From NCBI RefSeq assembly GCF_048771995.1, contig NC_133026.1:149753001-149817000 (forward strand): a stretch of DNA of 64,000 nucleotides. The letters run 5' to 3'. The DNA is from Taeniopygia guttata. Taxonomy: Eukaryota; Chordata; Aves; Passeriformes; Estrildidae. Below the pieces are notes generated by a model. It ran no database searches, was not told where the DNA came from, and saw nothing but the letters and a program-made list of their open reading frames with translations. The position numbers were made by a program, and so were the translations under genes. This document shows, piece after piece, positions 1 to 10,557 of this stretch. Each line of letters opens with the position of its first letter. The stretch's first letter is position 1.

Positions 1-118
1 TGGATGGGGTTTGGAACACCCTGAGATAGTGGAAAGTGTCCCTGTCCTTGGCAGGGGTGGAATGAGGTGATCTTGGAGGTTCCTTCCAACTCAAAACATT
101 CTGGAATTCTGTCATCAG
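1..118 (+). mobile_element. CR1 LINE 3' end, cut by window edge
   Basis: The text TGGAAAGTGTCCCTGTCCTT followed by GATCTTGGAGGTTCCTTCC and a TTCTG tail is the sense 3' end of a CR1. Confidence 0.85.
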
Positions 119-982
119 CACAGACTTCATCAAGTACTGCCCTGACACCACCGCCCAAACCTAGGATGGATTTTAAGGCTGTTATTTAAGGTAAAAACCT
201 GAAGTTTGGTTTTTTTCCTGCTGTCGAAGTTATCAGTGAATTTGGGCCCTCCACTGGATTTGTAATTTTCCAAGTGTGTAAAACAGGTTTTGTAATCCTG
301 GTCGCAAAGAGAGATTATCCCTTTACTCTCTTGGGCAAATATGTTCTGGGTGAGGAAGGGTTTCACACCATTCCAGTGACACTCAGAGTATTCTCAGTCC
401 CTGAAATTCCCACAGCAGAAGAGCACAGAGAGTGGAGATCCTGCAACAAGGGAAATATCTGAGTTTATTTAGTTGAATAATCAAATCAGGTAAGGGCAAA
501 ATAGACCAAAGTAAGGTCAGATGAGAAACTCTCCTGATATTTCAGTCGATTAAAATGAAGCTGGAAAAAGACATTTCTTCTTGCACTAACCCAGCACAGA
601 CCTCAGAGTCCCAAATGAGTAAATTCAAGTTCTTTTTTCAGCTTTCTAACCTTTTTCTTACATTTTTTTCTTTCTTTCTGTTCTTTTTTTTTTAATTTTA
701 GTCAGTTTTTAAGTGCTGTTTTTCAGAAAGAAGAAGCCAAAAAGCTCATTTTGAAGATGTCAAGATTCAATTCCCTTAGAAAAATACAAAACACTTTATG
801 CCTCTAAGTGGTTCTGTAAGATTGATAAATACTGATTTTTTACATTATTTCAATTTTTTTGAATGTAGTATTGTCTGAGCATGTGTAGGAGGGATAGAAT
901 CAACGCATCAACTCCGTATCAGAAAGATGAAGGCTTTCAGTGAGCTTGGGAATTCCTGGTTTTGCAGGATATAAATTCATGG
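119..982. other. No gene seen
   Basis: AT-rich unique sequence with T-rich runs near 660-700. No repeat or gene recognised. Confidence 0.5.
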
Positions 983-1290
983 GATCAGAAAATGGTTTGG
1001 GTTGGAAGTGACCGGAAAGATCATCTAATTCCACCCCCTGCCACGGGCAGGGACACCTTCCACTGGACCAGGTTGCTCCAAGCCCTGTCCAAATGGTCTT
1101 GGACACTTCCAGGGATGGGGCAGCCACAGCTTCTCTGGGAATTCCATTACAAAGCTTCCCCAACCTCACAGAGAAGAATTTCTTCCCAATGCTCCATCTA
1201 AAGCTAAATTCCTTCATCTTAAGGCCATTCCCTTGTCCTGTCACACCATGCCCTTGTAAAATTCCCACTCCAGCTGCCTTCCAGACATAT
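983..1290 (-). mobile_element. CR1 LINE fragment
   Basis: Antisense 3' end beginning AATGGTTTGGGTTGGAAG and running through GGGATGGGGCAGCCACAGC into the AGAATTTCTTCC segment; about 300 bp. Confidence 0.9.
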
Positions 1291-1861
1291 GAATTAACGA
1301 GCTGAAAGTTGATAAATATCCAAGATGAAACGACTGAAAACTACACACACTGCAGGCTCACTTTAATTTAACAGGATCCTAAAAATCCCTAAATTTATCT
1401 TAAAAGTAAGGAAAATGGCCATGTATTCCAAAAAAATCACCACAAACTGTGTCAAGAATCGAGCTGGACGTACAGAGCAACTCTCCTTTCAATTCTTAAT
1501 GATTAAAAATCAGCTGTAAAAATAGAAAAAACTGCCTTCAACTCATCCTTGGTACAAATAAGTGTTGCAAATTCCTGGGACAAATTCCTGCTCCATGATG
1601 GGCTCGAGCACCCCGGAGCAGTTCGGATGTGATAAGTGGAGCCATTAGAGCCCATTGTGTCAATAATGGAAATTTCACAGCCTTCCTAATTACGTGGAAA
1701 AAGGAGATCCAGGGGAGCAGTTGGGCTGTGCACACACACAGGGCCTGCCTGGAAAGTCAATAAATATGATTTACGGCACTGAATGGTGCAATCGCTTTGA
1801 TTAAAAAAGGAAATGAAAGACAAAAAAAAGGCTAAAAACAAAGGAAAAAAAGAAACAACGC

Positions 1862-1965
1862 AACCTGGTCTAGTGGAAGGTGGCCCTGCCCTTTGCAGGG
1901 GGGTGGAACTGGATAATCTTTAAGATCCCTTCCAACCCAAATCATTTTATGAGTCTATAAAATAA
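1862..1965 (+). mobile_element. CR1 LINE 3' end
   Basis: Last 100 bp of the element, from CTGGTCTAGTGGAAGG to CCAACCCAAATCATTTTATG. Confidence 0.85.
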
Positions 1966-2157
1966 TTTGTATGTGCAGTCTTGGCTCCATCTTGGCTTCT
2001 TCTTTCAGCTGTCCTGAATAAACAAATAAAGGAGCCCATCAGTGTAGTCACAATAAAGAAAGAAGAACATAAAAATTACCAAGTAAAAATTATCAAGAAT
2101 TGATGATCTTTTTCTCAGTTCTGTAAGTGCTTGGCCTCACACACCTTCTGCACCATT

Positions 2158-2450
2158 TATGGAATCATGGAATTATTACAGCTGGAAAAGACCTCTGAGG
2201 TCATCCAGTCCAACCATCAGCATGGCCAGAGCCACCACTAATCCCTGTCCCCAAGTGCCACATTCACAAGGCTTTTGAGCACTTCTAGGGATGGTGATTC
2301 CAGAGTGTTCCAATTCTTCCAGTGAAGAATTTTTTCCTGATATCTAAACCACTCCTGGTGAAACCTGAAGTGGTTTCCTCTGTGAATACCTCTGCATTTT
2401 GGGTCTTGCCCCAGAAAACATAGGGATGGTTCCCACTCTGATTTTGAAGG
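2158..2450 (-). mobile_element. CR1 LINE fragment, older subfamily
   Basis: Opens AATCATGGAATTATTACAGC and has the AAGACCTCTGAGGTCATCCA text typical of a different CR1 subfamily from the first two copies. Confidence 0.8.
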
Positions 2451-3002
2451 GGATTTCAGTAGTTTGAGGCAGTTAATCTATCACTGGACTGCACCTATTC
2501 CAGGTGACTCCCTACTCTGAGAGCCAGGAGCAGTAATAAGGTAGTTTTTCATTAATTAATGAGTGTAGGTCCTATGACTCTCTAGTGATTTTCATCTGGA
2601 ACTGTCAGAAGGTAAGGAAACAATAATGATTGCAGTCAAACCTGGAAGACTCTGGGACAAAATTGGAAACCTTATGAGTTTACCTGGCGTAGGCAGTCAT
2701 TTTCCAGTCTCATCTCCCTTTCCCACCTCCCATCCTCATCCAGTCCATGTTCCTCCAGTGCAGTTTTGGCCATCAGTCCTCCTCCCTTCTCCACACAATC
2801 TCTCTTTGCTCATTCTCTCAGACCTCCCTCACTGAAGCAACCCCTGATCTTGTGTTCTGTGGGAATGGGCCATGTGGATGATGACAAGGACAGATTTTTC
2901 CCTCTTTAGCGTTTTTCCTGGTTTGAATTCCCACAGTGTACAGTGGAGTTCTGCCCCCCTCTGCTGGAAGAGCTCAGCACCTCCAGCTGAGCTCAGTACC
3001 CT

Positions 3003-3165
3003 CAAATTTCCTGAATTGGAAGGGACCCAAAAGGATCAGCGAATCCAGTTCCTGGCCCTGCAGAGAACACCCCAAAAATCCCATCAAGTGCCCGAGAGCA
3101 TTGTTCAAATGCTTCTTGAACTCTGGCAGGGTTGGTGCAGCTCTTGCTGTTTTGTTCTGCAAGGA
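3003..3165 (-). mobile_element. CR1 LINE fragment, third subfamily
   Basis: Carries the antisense TTCCTGGCCCTGCAGAGAAC and TTCTTGAACTCTGGCAGG text of the CR1 group whose sense form reads as at 35500-35925. Confidence 0.75.
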
Positions 3166-4244
3166 TCAGGTTGTTCATGGCACTTTCGGCCATGTCCATA
3201 GACCATGAAAAGCCTAAACCGGTTCACCTGTAGCTTCTCTACACTGTCACAGGTTGGGGTGACACTGGAAGAACTTTTGTCACTGGTCTGTCCCCTCAAT
3301 GCTTTTTTTCCCTGCAATTTTCACTGATTCTGGCAGCAAAAGCAGAGTTAAATGGTGGAACCAAGTCGCACCTTCAAAAGTTTCCTTCTCAATCTTGCCA
3401 AGAGTTTGTGGTTGAAGAGTTGCAAAGAGCTGGAGATTCCAAGGTCAGCAGCTCTCCTTGAGGCATCTTTGGCCTTCAGATCGTCTTTGCCTCTCCAACC
3501 TGAGCTCAAAAGGGATCTCTGGGAGGTCCATTGGGCATTTATTCCCTGTTGTAAACAGAATTACTCCTTTTGTTTCTCCAGCTGACCCACTCAAGTGCAC
3601 ATTGCCAGTTGCAACCCACCTTGGACCGTTTTACTTCGTTGGAGAAAGACCAGGGATGGAGCAGGGAATGGGGCTAAATCCATCTGAGTGCAAAGATTTT
3701 CTGGACAAGGATTTGCAGAGGCAGAGTCTTTTAGCTGAACATCTTTGGGGCCAATCAATCTATTGCTAAAAATAAACATTTTGTTTCAAAACACTTTGAG
3801 CTCCTTTCCCTGCTGTGTTCCCTGACTACAGCCTGGATAACCCCAGGATGTTTTAGAGGTAATGAACCCAAGGAATTGAGAATGCATCAGATAACAAAGC
3901 CCCAGCTCCTGGATCTCTGCTGGGTGTGGGTGCTTATCACCCACAAAGGCTCTCTGGTTGTCAAAGGGAGCTGATTGAGGTTTAATTTCTTTACCTAGTC
4001 CTGTCTTGCCTCAGGTCTTCTGTGAACGGCCCCTTCTCCCAACCTTATGGGCTACATCTGACTCAGTTTTGGGGTCTGAACAACTCAGTGCATTTCATTT
4101 TTATGCCAACCACATGCTTTTGCTGAGAAGAATTATTTTTATAAGCCAGATAACCCCAATAACCCCAAATTTTCAGTGGGCAGTAGATACTTGAGTCACC
4201 CATGAACCAAGGAAGAAAGACCAGAAAATGAGGCAGGAAGCGAT
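3166..4244. other. No gene seen
   Basis: Unique sequence downstream of the presumed ARC 3' end. Open frames here are short and unlike any protein I recognise. Confidence 0.4.
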
Positions 4245-4264
4245 TGAAGCAGATATTTCAAAGT

Positions 4265-4270
4265 TTTATT
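4265..4270 (-). terminator. ARC: Candidate ARC polyadenylation signal
   Basis: The minus strand reads ATACAATAAAACTTTGAAA, a canonical AATAAA with TGTA just upstream. A T/GT-rich stretch lies 25-50 nt downstream (toward 4215). The 400 bp before it look like ordinary 3' UTR without repeats. Assignment to ARC rests on strand and on the absence of any other minus-strand gene. Confidence 0.5.
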
Positions 4271-5116
4271 GTATAAATCTACAAAAGGCTTTGCTACAAT
4301 AGCAAATAGAGTGTAGCACTATTCTATCCACAGGCTCTAGTGGCTTGGGGTGATCTTGTAACTCCAACATGACACATGAGGAATAAACTGCCTGATCCAG
4401 TCAGATCCAGGGCAGGTGATGTCGGCTTACAAAGACCTTTTGGCTTCAACCCCTACAGCCTGCAGCGATTCAACGTGTTTGCCTTTTGCACAAGGTTGCT
4501 TGAATTAATAATATCTCTAGTAAAAATAAAAACTCTAAAGTTGTTTCATCAGTAAATGCAAAATCACCTAGGGAGGAAAAAAATGCAGTGGTTGAAATCT
4601 GCTAAAATTCTAGAGGTACAACACATCCACGCTTCTCATTCACGTGACTCTGCCCCAGGAAAATAAACTACCAGTCCTTCCTGGAGAGGCTGGTAATAAA
4701 AACCAGGGTGCTACAAGTAAAGCTCCAATTTGCTGGGAGCAGCAATTGAAATCAAATCAGTCCAGGAGATTCAGTTCTGCACACTCCAAAAAGCCAGCTG
4801 AAAATGTAAAAAACTCAGGACCAAATGTAGCACAGACAGGCTAATTCCCTAAAAGAGCAGGAAAAATAAAATGCCTATTGAGGCAGTCTAGTCCCTTGGA
4901 AGAGACTGTGGAAATTAAGCACCTCAAAATCAAATATAATTTAGACCTTAAGATAATGCCTGGGAATCTGCCTTTACATGGTTTTATGGAATTTTCCAGT
5001 CCTGGACATTTTTGCTGAGCCTTGTTGGAATGTGCCTTAGGTCCCTCTGGCTTAATTCAAATGAAACAAAACACCACAGAATTTAAGTAATGTGGATATT
5101 TTTTTTTTTTGCTCAA

Positions 5117-5163
5117 CACACACACACCCCCACACCCACACCCACACCCACACCCACACACAG
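5117..5163. repeat. (CA)n/(CCCACA)n microsatellite
   Basis: A run of ACACAC passing into CCCACA hexamers, preceded by a T run. It lies inside the presumed ARC 3' region. Confidence 0.95.
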
Positions 5164-7050
5164 GACAGTTGGCTCTGGAAGAGAGAGGAACCAACTAGAC
5201 CTCTTCGGCTGAGAGATGAACCAAAACTGTCTTGTCCAGCTCACTCGAGCTCTTTTTGGGCTCCCTGGGTCTGGATGGAAACAGTCACTCCAAAGCCAGC
5301 ACAAGAACCCCAGTTCTTGCAGTAACTCTGGCCCATGCAGACCCAGAGAGCGCCTGCTGTCTCACGAGGCTCCTTGCTGGCAAGACAGCTGGCCCAGATG
5401 TGCAGGCTCCAACAGTTCAGACAAGCATCTGGACGGTGGGATGCTTCTCCAAACTCCGGGAGCCCTTTGAGGTTTGGAACTGATACCCGCATGAAAGGAC
5501 TCAGGAGAGGTGAGTTACAGCACGGCCAGCGGGGAGGGTTCGTAGCCAAGGCAGGATCAGCCCCTCGGCAAAGTTAATCAGGAAAGTTTTTTTCAGTGAA
5601 GATCACTTTCTAGTGAAGATTTCTTCAGGTGAGTCCCAGCAGCCCCAGACTGCAGAGGTGCAGAATTCTCTCCACAGACAGTCAGTATCCCTGCTGTACC
5701 CAAAGCCTGGACTTGGTTCTTCTGTTCCAGCCTCTCTTTCCATTCTCAGCACTTTCCTCTGTGCTTGGAGTACCTGGACCAGCTCAGGCTTTTCTCTGTC
5801 CTGCTGGAAGCAGCTTCCCAGCTTCATTCTGGCTCTCAGCACCTTGAATGTTTGCATTGCACTGCATGGGAGGCTCTTTGGTGCATGATTTGCCCTCTGT
5901 CTTCCTGCAGCACTTTCTTCTCCCCCGGGAAAGCTCCTGGACACAGAGAAGGAATCTCAGCAACAGCCGCAAGGGATTGCTGGAAAAGGAAAAAAAAAAA
6001 TGCACCATGATTAGATTTTTGAAGTGGGTAGAAAGTGGGGATTCTAAGGAGCTGGGATTAAATTTTGCTGTGCCTGCAGACTGGAGGACCCACCAGCTGT
6101 TGGGGTCTAAGGATTTGCCCATGGTCCAGCCAAGGGAAAGCCACAATGTGCAGTCCCTGGAGCATCAATTATTGGGGCTGGTGCTTGGTTTCTGACACCA
6201 AAGAGCTGAAATTTCACCTCTCTTGTGGTGCCAGGCTGCTGCAACCCCTGGGACTGAGGTTTCAAGACCAGCACAGGTGTTTGCACCTGGGCTGTTCAAT
6301 ATCTCAGGGCACTGGGGAGATAAAGGAAGGCCCACAAGGTAATATGGGATGTAATTACCTGTGCCAGTGTTTCCTTCAGGTGGTGGATCTGGCTGTTGGT
6401 GGCTGAGGGTCCTGAGAGCAGGTCTGATGTTGAGGCCTTTGTTTTGCAGCTTTTTCTGTGGCTTTCCTCCCAAATGCTGCATGCTGCGAAGTGATTCCTT
6501 CTCAGAGGAGGATCTGAGTGAGTCACTGGAAGCAAGAGGAGACAAAGCTTGTAATGCACGGCCAGCTCATCCTCAGCAGTGACTCCCACTCCCCCGTCAC
6601 TCAGCCCGGGTCATTAGTGAGAAATGCTCCTTTCCCTGCACACGGAGCTGTTGACAAACTGGGAACAAGTGAGAGGAGAGCTCCCACCATTCCCGAGACC
6701 AGCTCCCAGCAAGGATGCAGAGCAGACCTGCAGCTCCTCCGGGCTGTGCAAGGACCTGAAATGTGCTGCCTCAGGTGGGGACTCAAGCCCAGAGGCTCTC
6801 CATGAAGGACAAGGCAGGTCCTGGGGCTGGGCTAATTAAGAAGCTTCCCATTCTTTTGCCACATTAATCAGAAAGGATTAATATAGGATATCAGGGATAC
6901 TGCCCTCTTTGGAAACTTTTCCCTTTCCTGTATTTCCCTCGGGCTGTCTCTCCCTTCCCCTTTCTCCCAACTCCAATGATTCATATCCCATTTCATCTGA
7001 GTTTTTATCCCAGGGCAAGTTTTCTACAGGACATTCTACGACCAGTTTAG

Positions 7051-7158
7051 TGTGGATATTCTCAGTTCAGTCAGAGAGAAACAGAGAAAGATTTTTCCCA
7101 GGCTCAGCCTGCAGAAATCTTCATCTGTTTCTCTCTGACTGAACTGAGAATATCCACA
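7051..7158. repeat. 108-bp near-perfect hairpin (inverted repeat) in ARC 3' region
   Basis: The arms 7051-7094 and 7115-7158 are reverse complements over 44 bp with only two mismatches; the outer 35 bp are perfect. A 20-bp loop separates them. The arm starts TGTGGATATTCTCAGTTCAG. A GTTTAG direct repeat lies immediately outside both ends (7045-7050 and 7159-7164). This could be a small foldback insertion with a target-site duplication, or a quasi-palindrome made by template switching. If transcribed with ARC it would form a stable stem. Confidence 0.9.
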
Positions 7159-7191
7159 GTTTAGCTCTGAGGAGAGAATGCCAGAGAGCTG

Positions 7192-7198
7192 CCTTACC
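7192..7198 (-). other. ARC: Candidate splice donor in ARC 3' UTR
   Basis: On the minus strand the sequence GCTGAAG is followed by GTAAGGCAG, a near-consensus 5' splice site with the intron starting at 7197. It would put the nearby hairpin just inside an intron. The matching acceptors were not identified. Confidence 0.3.
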
Positions 7199-8740
7199 TT
7201 CAGCCTCTTGGAAGGAGTCACAGCAAAGGCCTCCTGAGCCACCAGGGCCACATGTCACCACTGTGGCAGTGCCGGGAGCATCCCAGGGTCACTCCTGCTG
7301 CTGCATCCCTGCTGTTTATTTGGTCTGGTGGTGGATGCAGATGATGCCCAAGATGTGTCCAGCCTCAGGAAGCTTTGGAGAGCCAAACTTCAGGAATGTC
7401 CTTCTTCTCTCAGTCCTGTCATCAAACACTGGCCAAAGGTGAGTGCTGAGCGTTTCCTGTCTCAAACATGGAAGAAGCCACAAAGTCCAAGTCCATCTCC
7501 ATCTGTGGCGAGATGTTGCAGGAATTTCTCTGTGAGCAGACAGCACTCTGTCCTCAGGTGCTCCAGGACAGGGGTGCCAGGCTTTCCAGGAGCATTTGGA
7601 GTCTGTCTGTGTGAGCAGAAAGTCCTTGCAGCCATGCACAGGCTAAAACTGGGCTGGGGCACACAGATCCTCTCTTCACTTCTTTTGGCTTTTACATGGC
7701 AAAAGCTCCTGTTGTCTCCACACATCAGCATGGACTCGATTTGCTGCTCTGGGGATATTTTGCTCTGAATTTAGGGTGTGTTTGTTTGTTTCATTCAAAG
7801 AATAAGGATTTATTTCCCTTCCCTCCCCCCCAGTCTCTCTCAATAGAGCTCTGGTGTCTCCTCTCTCTACCTTGAACACCCTTTCTTCTCTGAAAGGAAG
7901 AAAGCTGCTCCTACAATAAATGAGCTCAGCATTTAATTAGAAAATCTGTTTCCTGCTGAATTCACAGGATAATGTGCAGAGAAAGGATGAAATCTGCCTC
8001 TGCACTGCAGTGGCCTTGAACTAGAGTGAGCAGAAACTAAGACAAGAAGTAAACCAGTAAGAGCCTCTTGAGAGGAAACACATTAAAGCAGGTATTAGGT
8101 GCAGTGAAATGAGTACCACAGAAAATAATCCAGATCCTTAAAGCTTTCAGTTCCTGAAATAACAGGTTTTTTTTTTTCTTCTTATAACAAAAAATAATCC
8201 AAAAAATTGCTTTAATCCTTTGGAGCAAGTAAGAGCAGGAGATTGCCAAGTGAACAGAAACCCAGAGGTTAATCAAAAACAGGCAAGGGTCAAAAAGAAA
8301 GCTGTCTCCTCAGGACAGGGCCTCCCTCAGAGGAGGGAGGAGAGAAGGAAAAAGAGAGATCCAGATGGGTAGGAACCCTCCAGCAACTGCTGCACTCGTA
8401 TAAAGTCCTTGAGAGCTGCCAGTGCCGCTTCACAAGTTGGGAATTGTCTCTAGTTTCTTGTCAGGGAATTCTCATAAAATTGGCTGTTCCCCGCAGTGGT
8501 GCCAGCAGGGTCCCCAGCACCACTGCTTGGCACGGCCTGGGTGAGGGGGGCAGCCCCATCCTGGGGCGCCTCTCCCACACCACCTCCCTCCCCCCAGGAG
8601 CAAAGCCAACCCCTCTGCTCTGGGCTGTTGGACTGAGCACTCCTCAGGTCTCGTCTCAGCCAGAACTTCCCTCCAAGGAGAAGCTTCCTAAATTAGCCCC
8701 CTTCTCCCTTCCACGGAACCCAGACCCCCCTCGGGGGAGC

Positions 8741-9955
8741 TCATATGACAGTGGCTGGGGGGCTGGGGGGCTCTGGTTGAGTCCCGTTGCTCGGCACGGG
8801 ACTGGCGGTGGTTGAGGGGGGCACGGTCTCCACGGAGTCTCCTGGCTGAACCTCAGGGGTCCTCTGTGGGCTGGGCTCCTCAGAGTGCTCCATGTTGCCT
8901 TGGGCTTCCTTCCCCCTCTGGATCAGCTGCTCTAAGGTCTTGGGCAGGGGGTAGCTCAGGAAACGCTTCAGTTTGGGCTGGAGGGTGCCTACCACGTACT
9001 GGATGATCTCCTCCTCATCTGCATCCACATAGAGGGTCTGGTACAGGTCTCTCTTGCGCCAGAGGAACTGATCCAGGGGCTCCCCCTCTTTCTGGGGCAA
9101 ATCCAGCTCCCTTTTGATCGCATCCCTAGTCAGAGTTCCCTCGCTGTACTGCAGGAACTCCTTCTTGAATTCGACCCAGTTTTTGACGGAGTCCTGCTTG
9201 TACTCCCACCACTTTTTAGCTGGGCCGTTCATGTGGTTTTGGATCTGAGACAGCCAATACTCCTCTGTTCCACCCACCTGCTTTAAGTATTCCTCCAAGT
9301 GGCTCAAGAACTCCCGGGGATCCTCAAACACCTGGGTCTCCACCGGGGAGGCTGGAGCGTCCTCTGACACGGAGACCCACTGGTAGGAATCGTGGCCCTG
9401 GGGGATGCTGGGCACCTCTCCGGGAGGAGGGGTCAGGGCATACATCTGGCTCATGTCCAGGGCATAATCATAAATCTCCCCCTCACTTGGCCTTATCTCT
9501 GGGCCTCCCACCCCGACAGACACCGTCTGCTTGCCCTGCTCCCCAGGGCAGTATTTGCCTCCCATGGACTCCAGGCGGTCAGCCCACTTTTCCAGGCGGA
9601 AAAAGACCTCCTTCCAAACATTCATCTCCCTCTTGACCCACCTCTCCAGGTGGGCAATGGTCTCCTGGCACCTGATCAGGCAGGCCTTGATGGACTTCTT
9701 CCATCTCTGGTTTTCAGTTGGGACGTGGTCCTCTAAGTTGTTCTCCAACTTCCCCACGGATTTCTGCAATCCCTTCAGCTCCCGCTCCACCTGCTTGGAG
9801 ACCTCTGTCAGGAGGTGCCGGTGGGTCCTCCGGACATGCTCCAGCATTTCTGCCCTGCACTTCCCTATCTGCAGGATCACATTGGGCTTGTTGGCCACCC
9901 CACGGTGCCCCTGGAAGGAGTGGACGCCCGCGCTGGTGACGTTGTCCAGCTGCAT
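8741..9955 (-). CDS. ARC: ARC, activity-regulated cytoskeleton-associated protein (404 aa, complete)
   Basis: ARC is a neuronal immediate-early protein of dendrites and postsynaptic sites. It drives AMPA-receptor endocytosis and homeostatic plasticity, and it can assemble Gag-like shells carrying RNA; this is established for mammals. The frame is open from the first in-frame ATG (9955, G at -3) to TGA at 8741. The N-terminal basic, helical domain covers about residues 20-135 and opens with the near-invariant KPNVILQIGKCRAEMLEHVR. The oligomerisation motif reads MNVWKEV (111-117). A variable Pro-rich linker spans about 136-206. The Gag capsid-like N-lobe is about 207-278 (EDPREFLSHLEEYL, NHMNGPAKKWWEYK), and the C-lobe is about 279-355 (LDLPQKEGEPLDQFLWRKRD, YVDADEEEIIQYVVGTLQPK). 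No zinc knuckle is seen, as expected for ARC. Human ARC is 396 aa. Oddities are ACLIRC where mammals have ACLCRC, and a tail running past TQPE to end in ATVI. The coding region is a single exon, as in other tetrapods. Confidence 0.97.
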   Translation of the reverse strand: MQLDNVTSAGVHSFQGHRGVANKPNVILQIGKCRAEMLEHVRRTHRHLLTEVSKQVERELKGLQKSVGKLENNLEDHVPTENQRWKKSIKACLIRCQETIAHLERWVKREMNVWKEVFFRLEKWADRLESMGGKYCPGEQGKQTVSVGVGGPEIRPSEGEIYDYALDMSQMYALTPPPGEVPSIPQGHDSYQWVSVSEDAPASPVETQVFEDPREFLSHLEEYLKQVGGTEEYWLSQIQNHMNGPAKKWWEYKQDSVKNWVEFKKEFLQYSEGTLTRDAIKRELDLPQKEGEPLDQFLWRKRDLYQTLYVDADEEEIIQYVVGTLQPKLKRFLSYPLPKTLEQLIQRGKEAQGNMEHSEEPSPQRTPEVQPGDSVETVPPSTTASPVPSNGTQPEPPSPPATVI

Positions 9956-10457
9956 GGCTCCGACCGTGCGAGTGGCAAACACGGAAAGAACTGGGTTATA
10001 AGCCCTGGCACTAAAGCTGGATCCCAAAAGCCCCCACCACAACACTGCCTGAAAGACACACAGAGACTTCTAAACCCCACTCCAAGGACTTTTGGACACA
10101 AACACAACCCAGTCAGATATCACCGCAGAGCGAGCCGGTCGGTCCACGTGGATCCCAGAGAGAGTTGTAGGCAAATTTCTCCCGGTGCCAAGCTGGAAAC
10201 GCCGGTCTCACGTGTTCAGGGGCGTCCCAGAGAGAACCAGGATCCTCCAGGAACAGGGAGAGGAGTTGGATAGGATGTCCAATCCCGCCGGGAATCTGGA
10301 GCGCCGCAAAGTCCCCGCCGGAGAGAATCACAGAGATGCACAAAGAAGCTGGAAGCTGCAGCAAAAATCCGGGTGATTTCTCCTCGGGCAAACTAGGTGA
10401 GTCAAAACCCGCTTTCACTGGAGATGCAAAGAGCTGCTTCTCCTCCCCTGTCTGATC
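9956..10457 (-). other. ARC: Predicted ARC 5' UTR
   Basis: This is the stretch between a start site placed about 25-30 bp below the TATA box and the ARC ATG. It is CpG-rich and contains no ATG on the transcribed strand in any frame, although several would be expected by chance in about 500 nt. An AP-1 consensus TGAGTCA lies at 10398-10404. The start site is inferred from TATA spacing only, and an unrecognised leader intron cannot be excluded. Confidence 0.6.
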
Positions 10458-10482
10458 TGCCACTAGTCCCGGCTCCTCCATC

Positions 10483-10491
10483 TACTTATAC
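10483..10491 (-). promoter_or_regulatory. ARC: ARC TATA box
   Basis: On the minus strand this reads GTATAAGTA, in a GC-rich setting about 530 bp above the ARC start codon. Mammalian ARC is also driven by a TATA-containing, strongly inducible promoter. Its position implies a start site near 10455-10460. Confidence 0.7.
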
Positions 10492-10552
10492 TCCGCGCAG
10501 CTCAACATGTGGGTGGTGCCCAGCCTCCTCTGGCACCCTCAGCGCAGCGTTC

Positions 10553-10557
10553 ATTGG
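10553..10557 (-). promoter_or_regulatory. ARC: ARC CCAAT box
   Basis: ATTGG on the plus strand gives CCAAT on the minus strand, about 65 bp upstream of the TATA box. That is the usual spacing for an NF-Y site. It is supported by motif and position only. Confidence 0.5.

Larger units (their letters stand above)
4265..8740 (-). other. ARC: Probable ARC 3' UTR with introns
   Basis: Mammalian ARC has its whole coding region in exon 1 and two introns in the 3' UTR, which make the mRNA a target of translation-dependent decay. Here a strong minus-strand donor (AAG followed by GTAAGG) marks a possible exon end at 7198. A good polyadenylation context lies at 4265. The stretch between has no CR1 insertion. 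I cannot place the other splice sites with confidence. The stretch also holds the hairpin at 7051-7158 and a CA-rich microsatellite near 5.1 kb. Confidence 0.45.

Noticed and set aside
9956-10045. 30-residue N-terminal extension of the ARC frame
   Set aside because: The upstream frame would start with GTG, not ATG. The conserved ARC protein begins at the ATG at 9955 with a good Kozak context.
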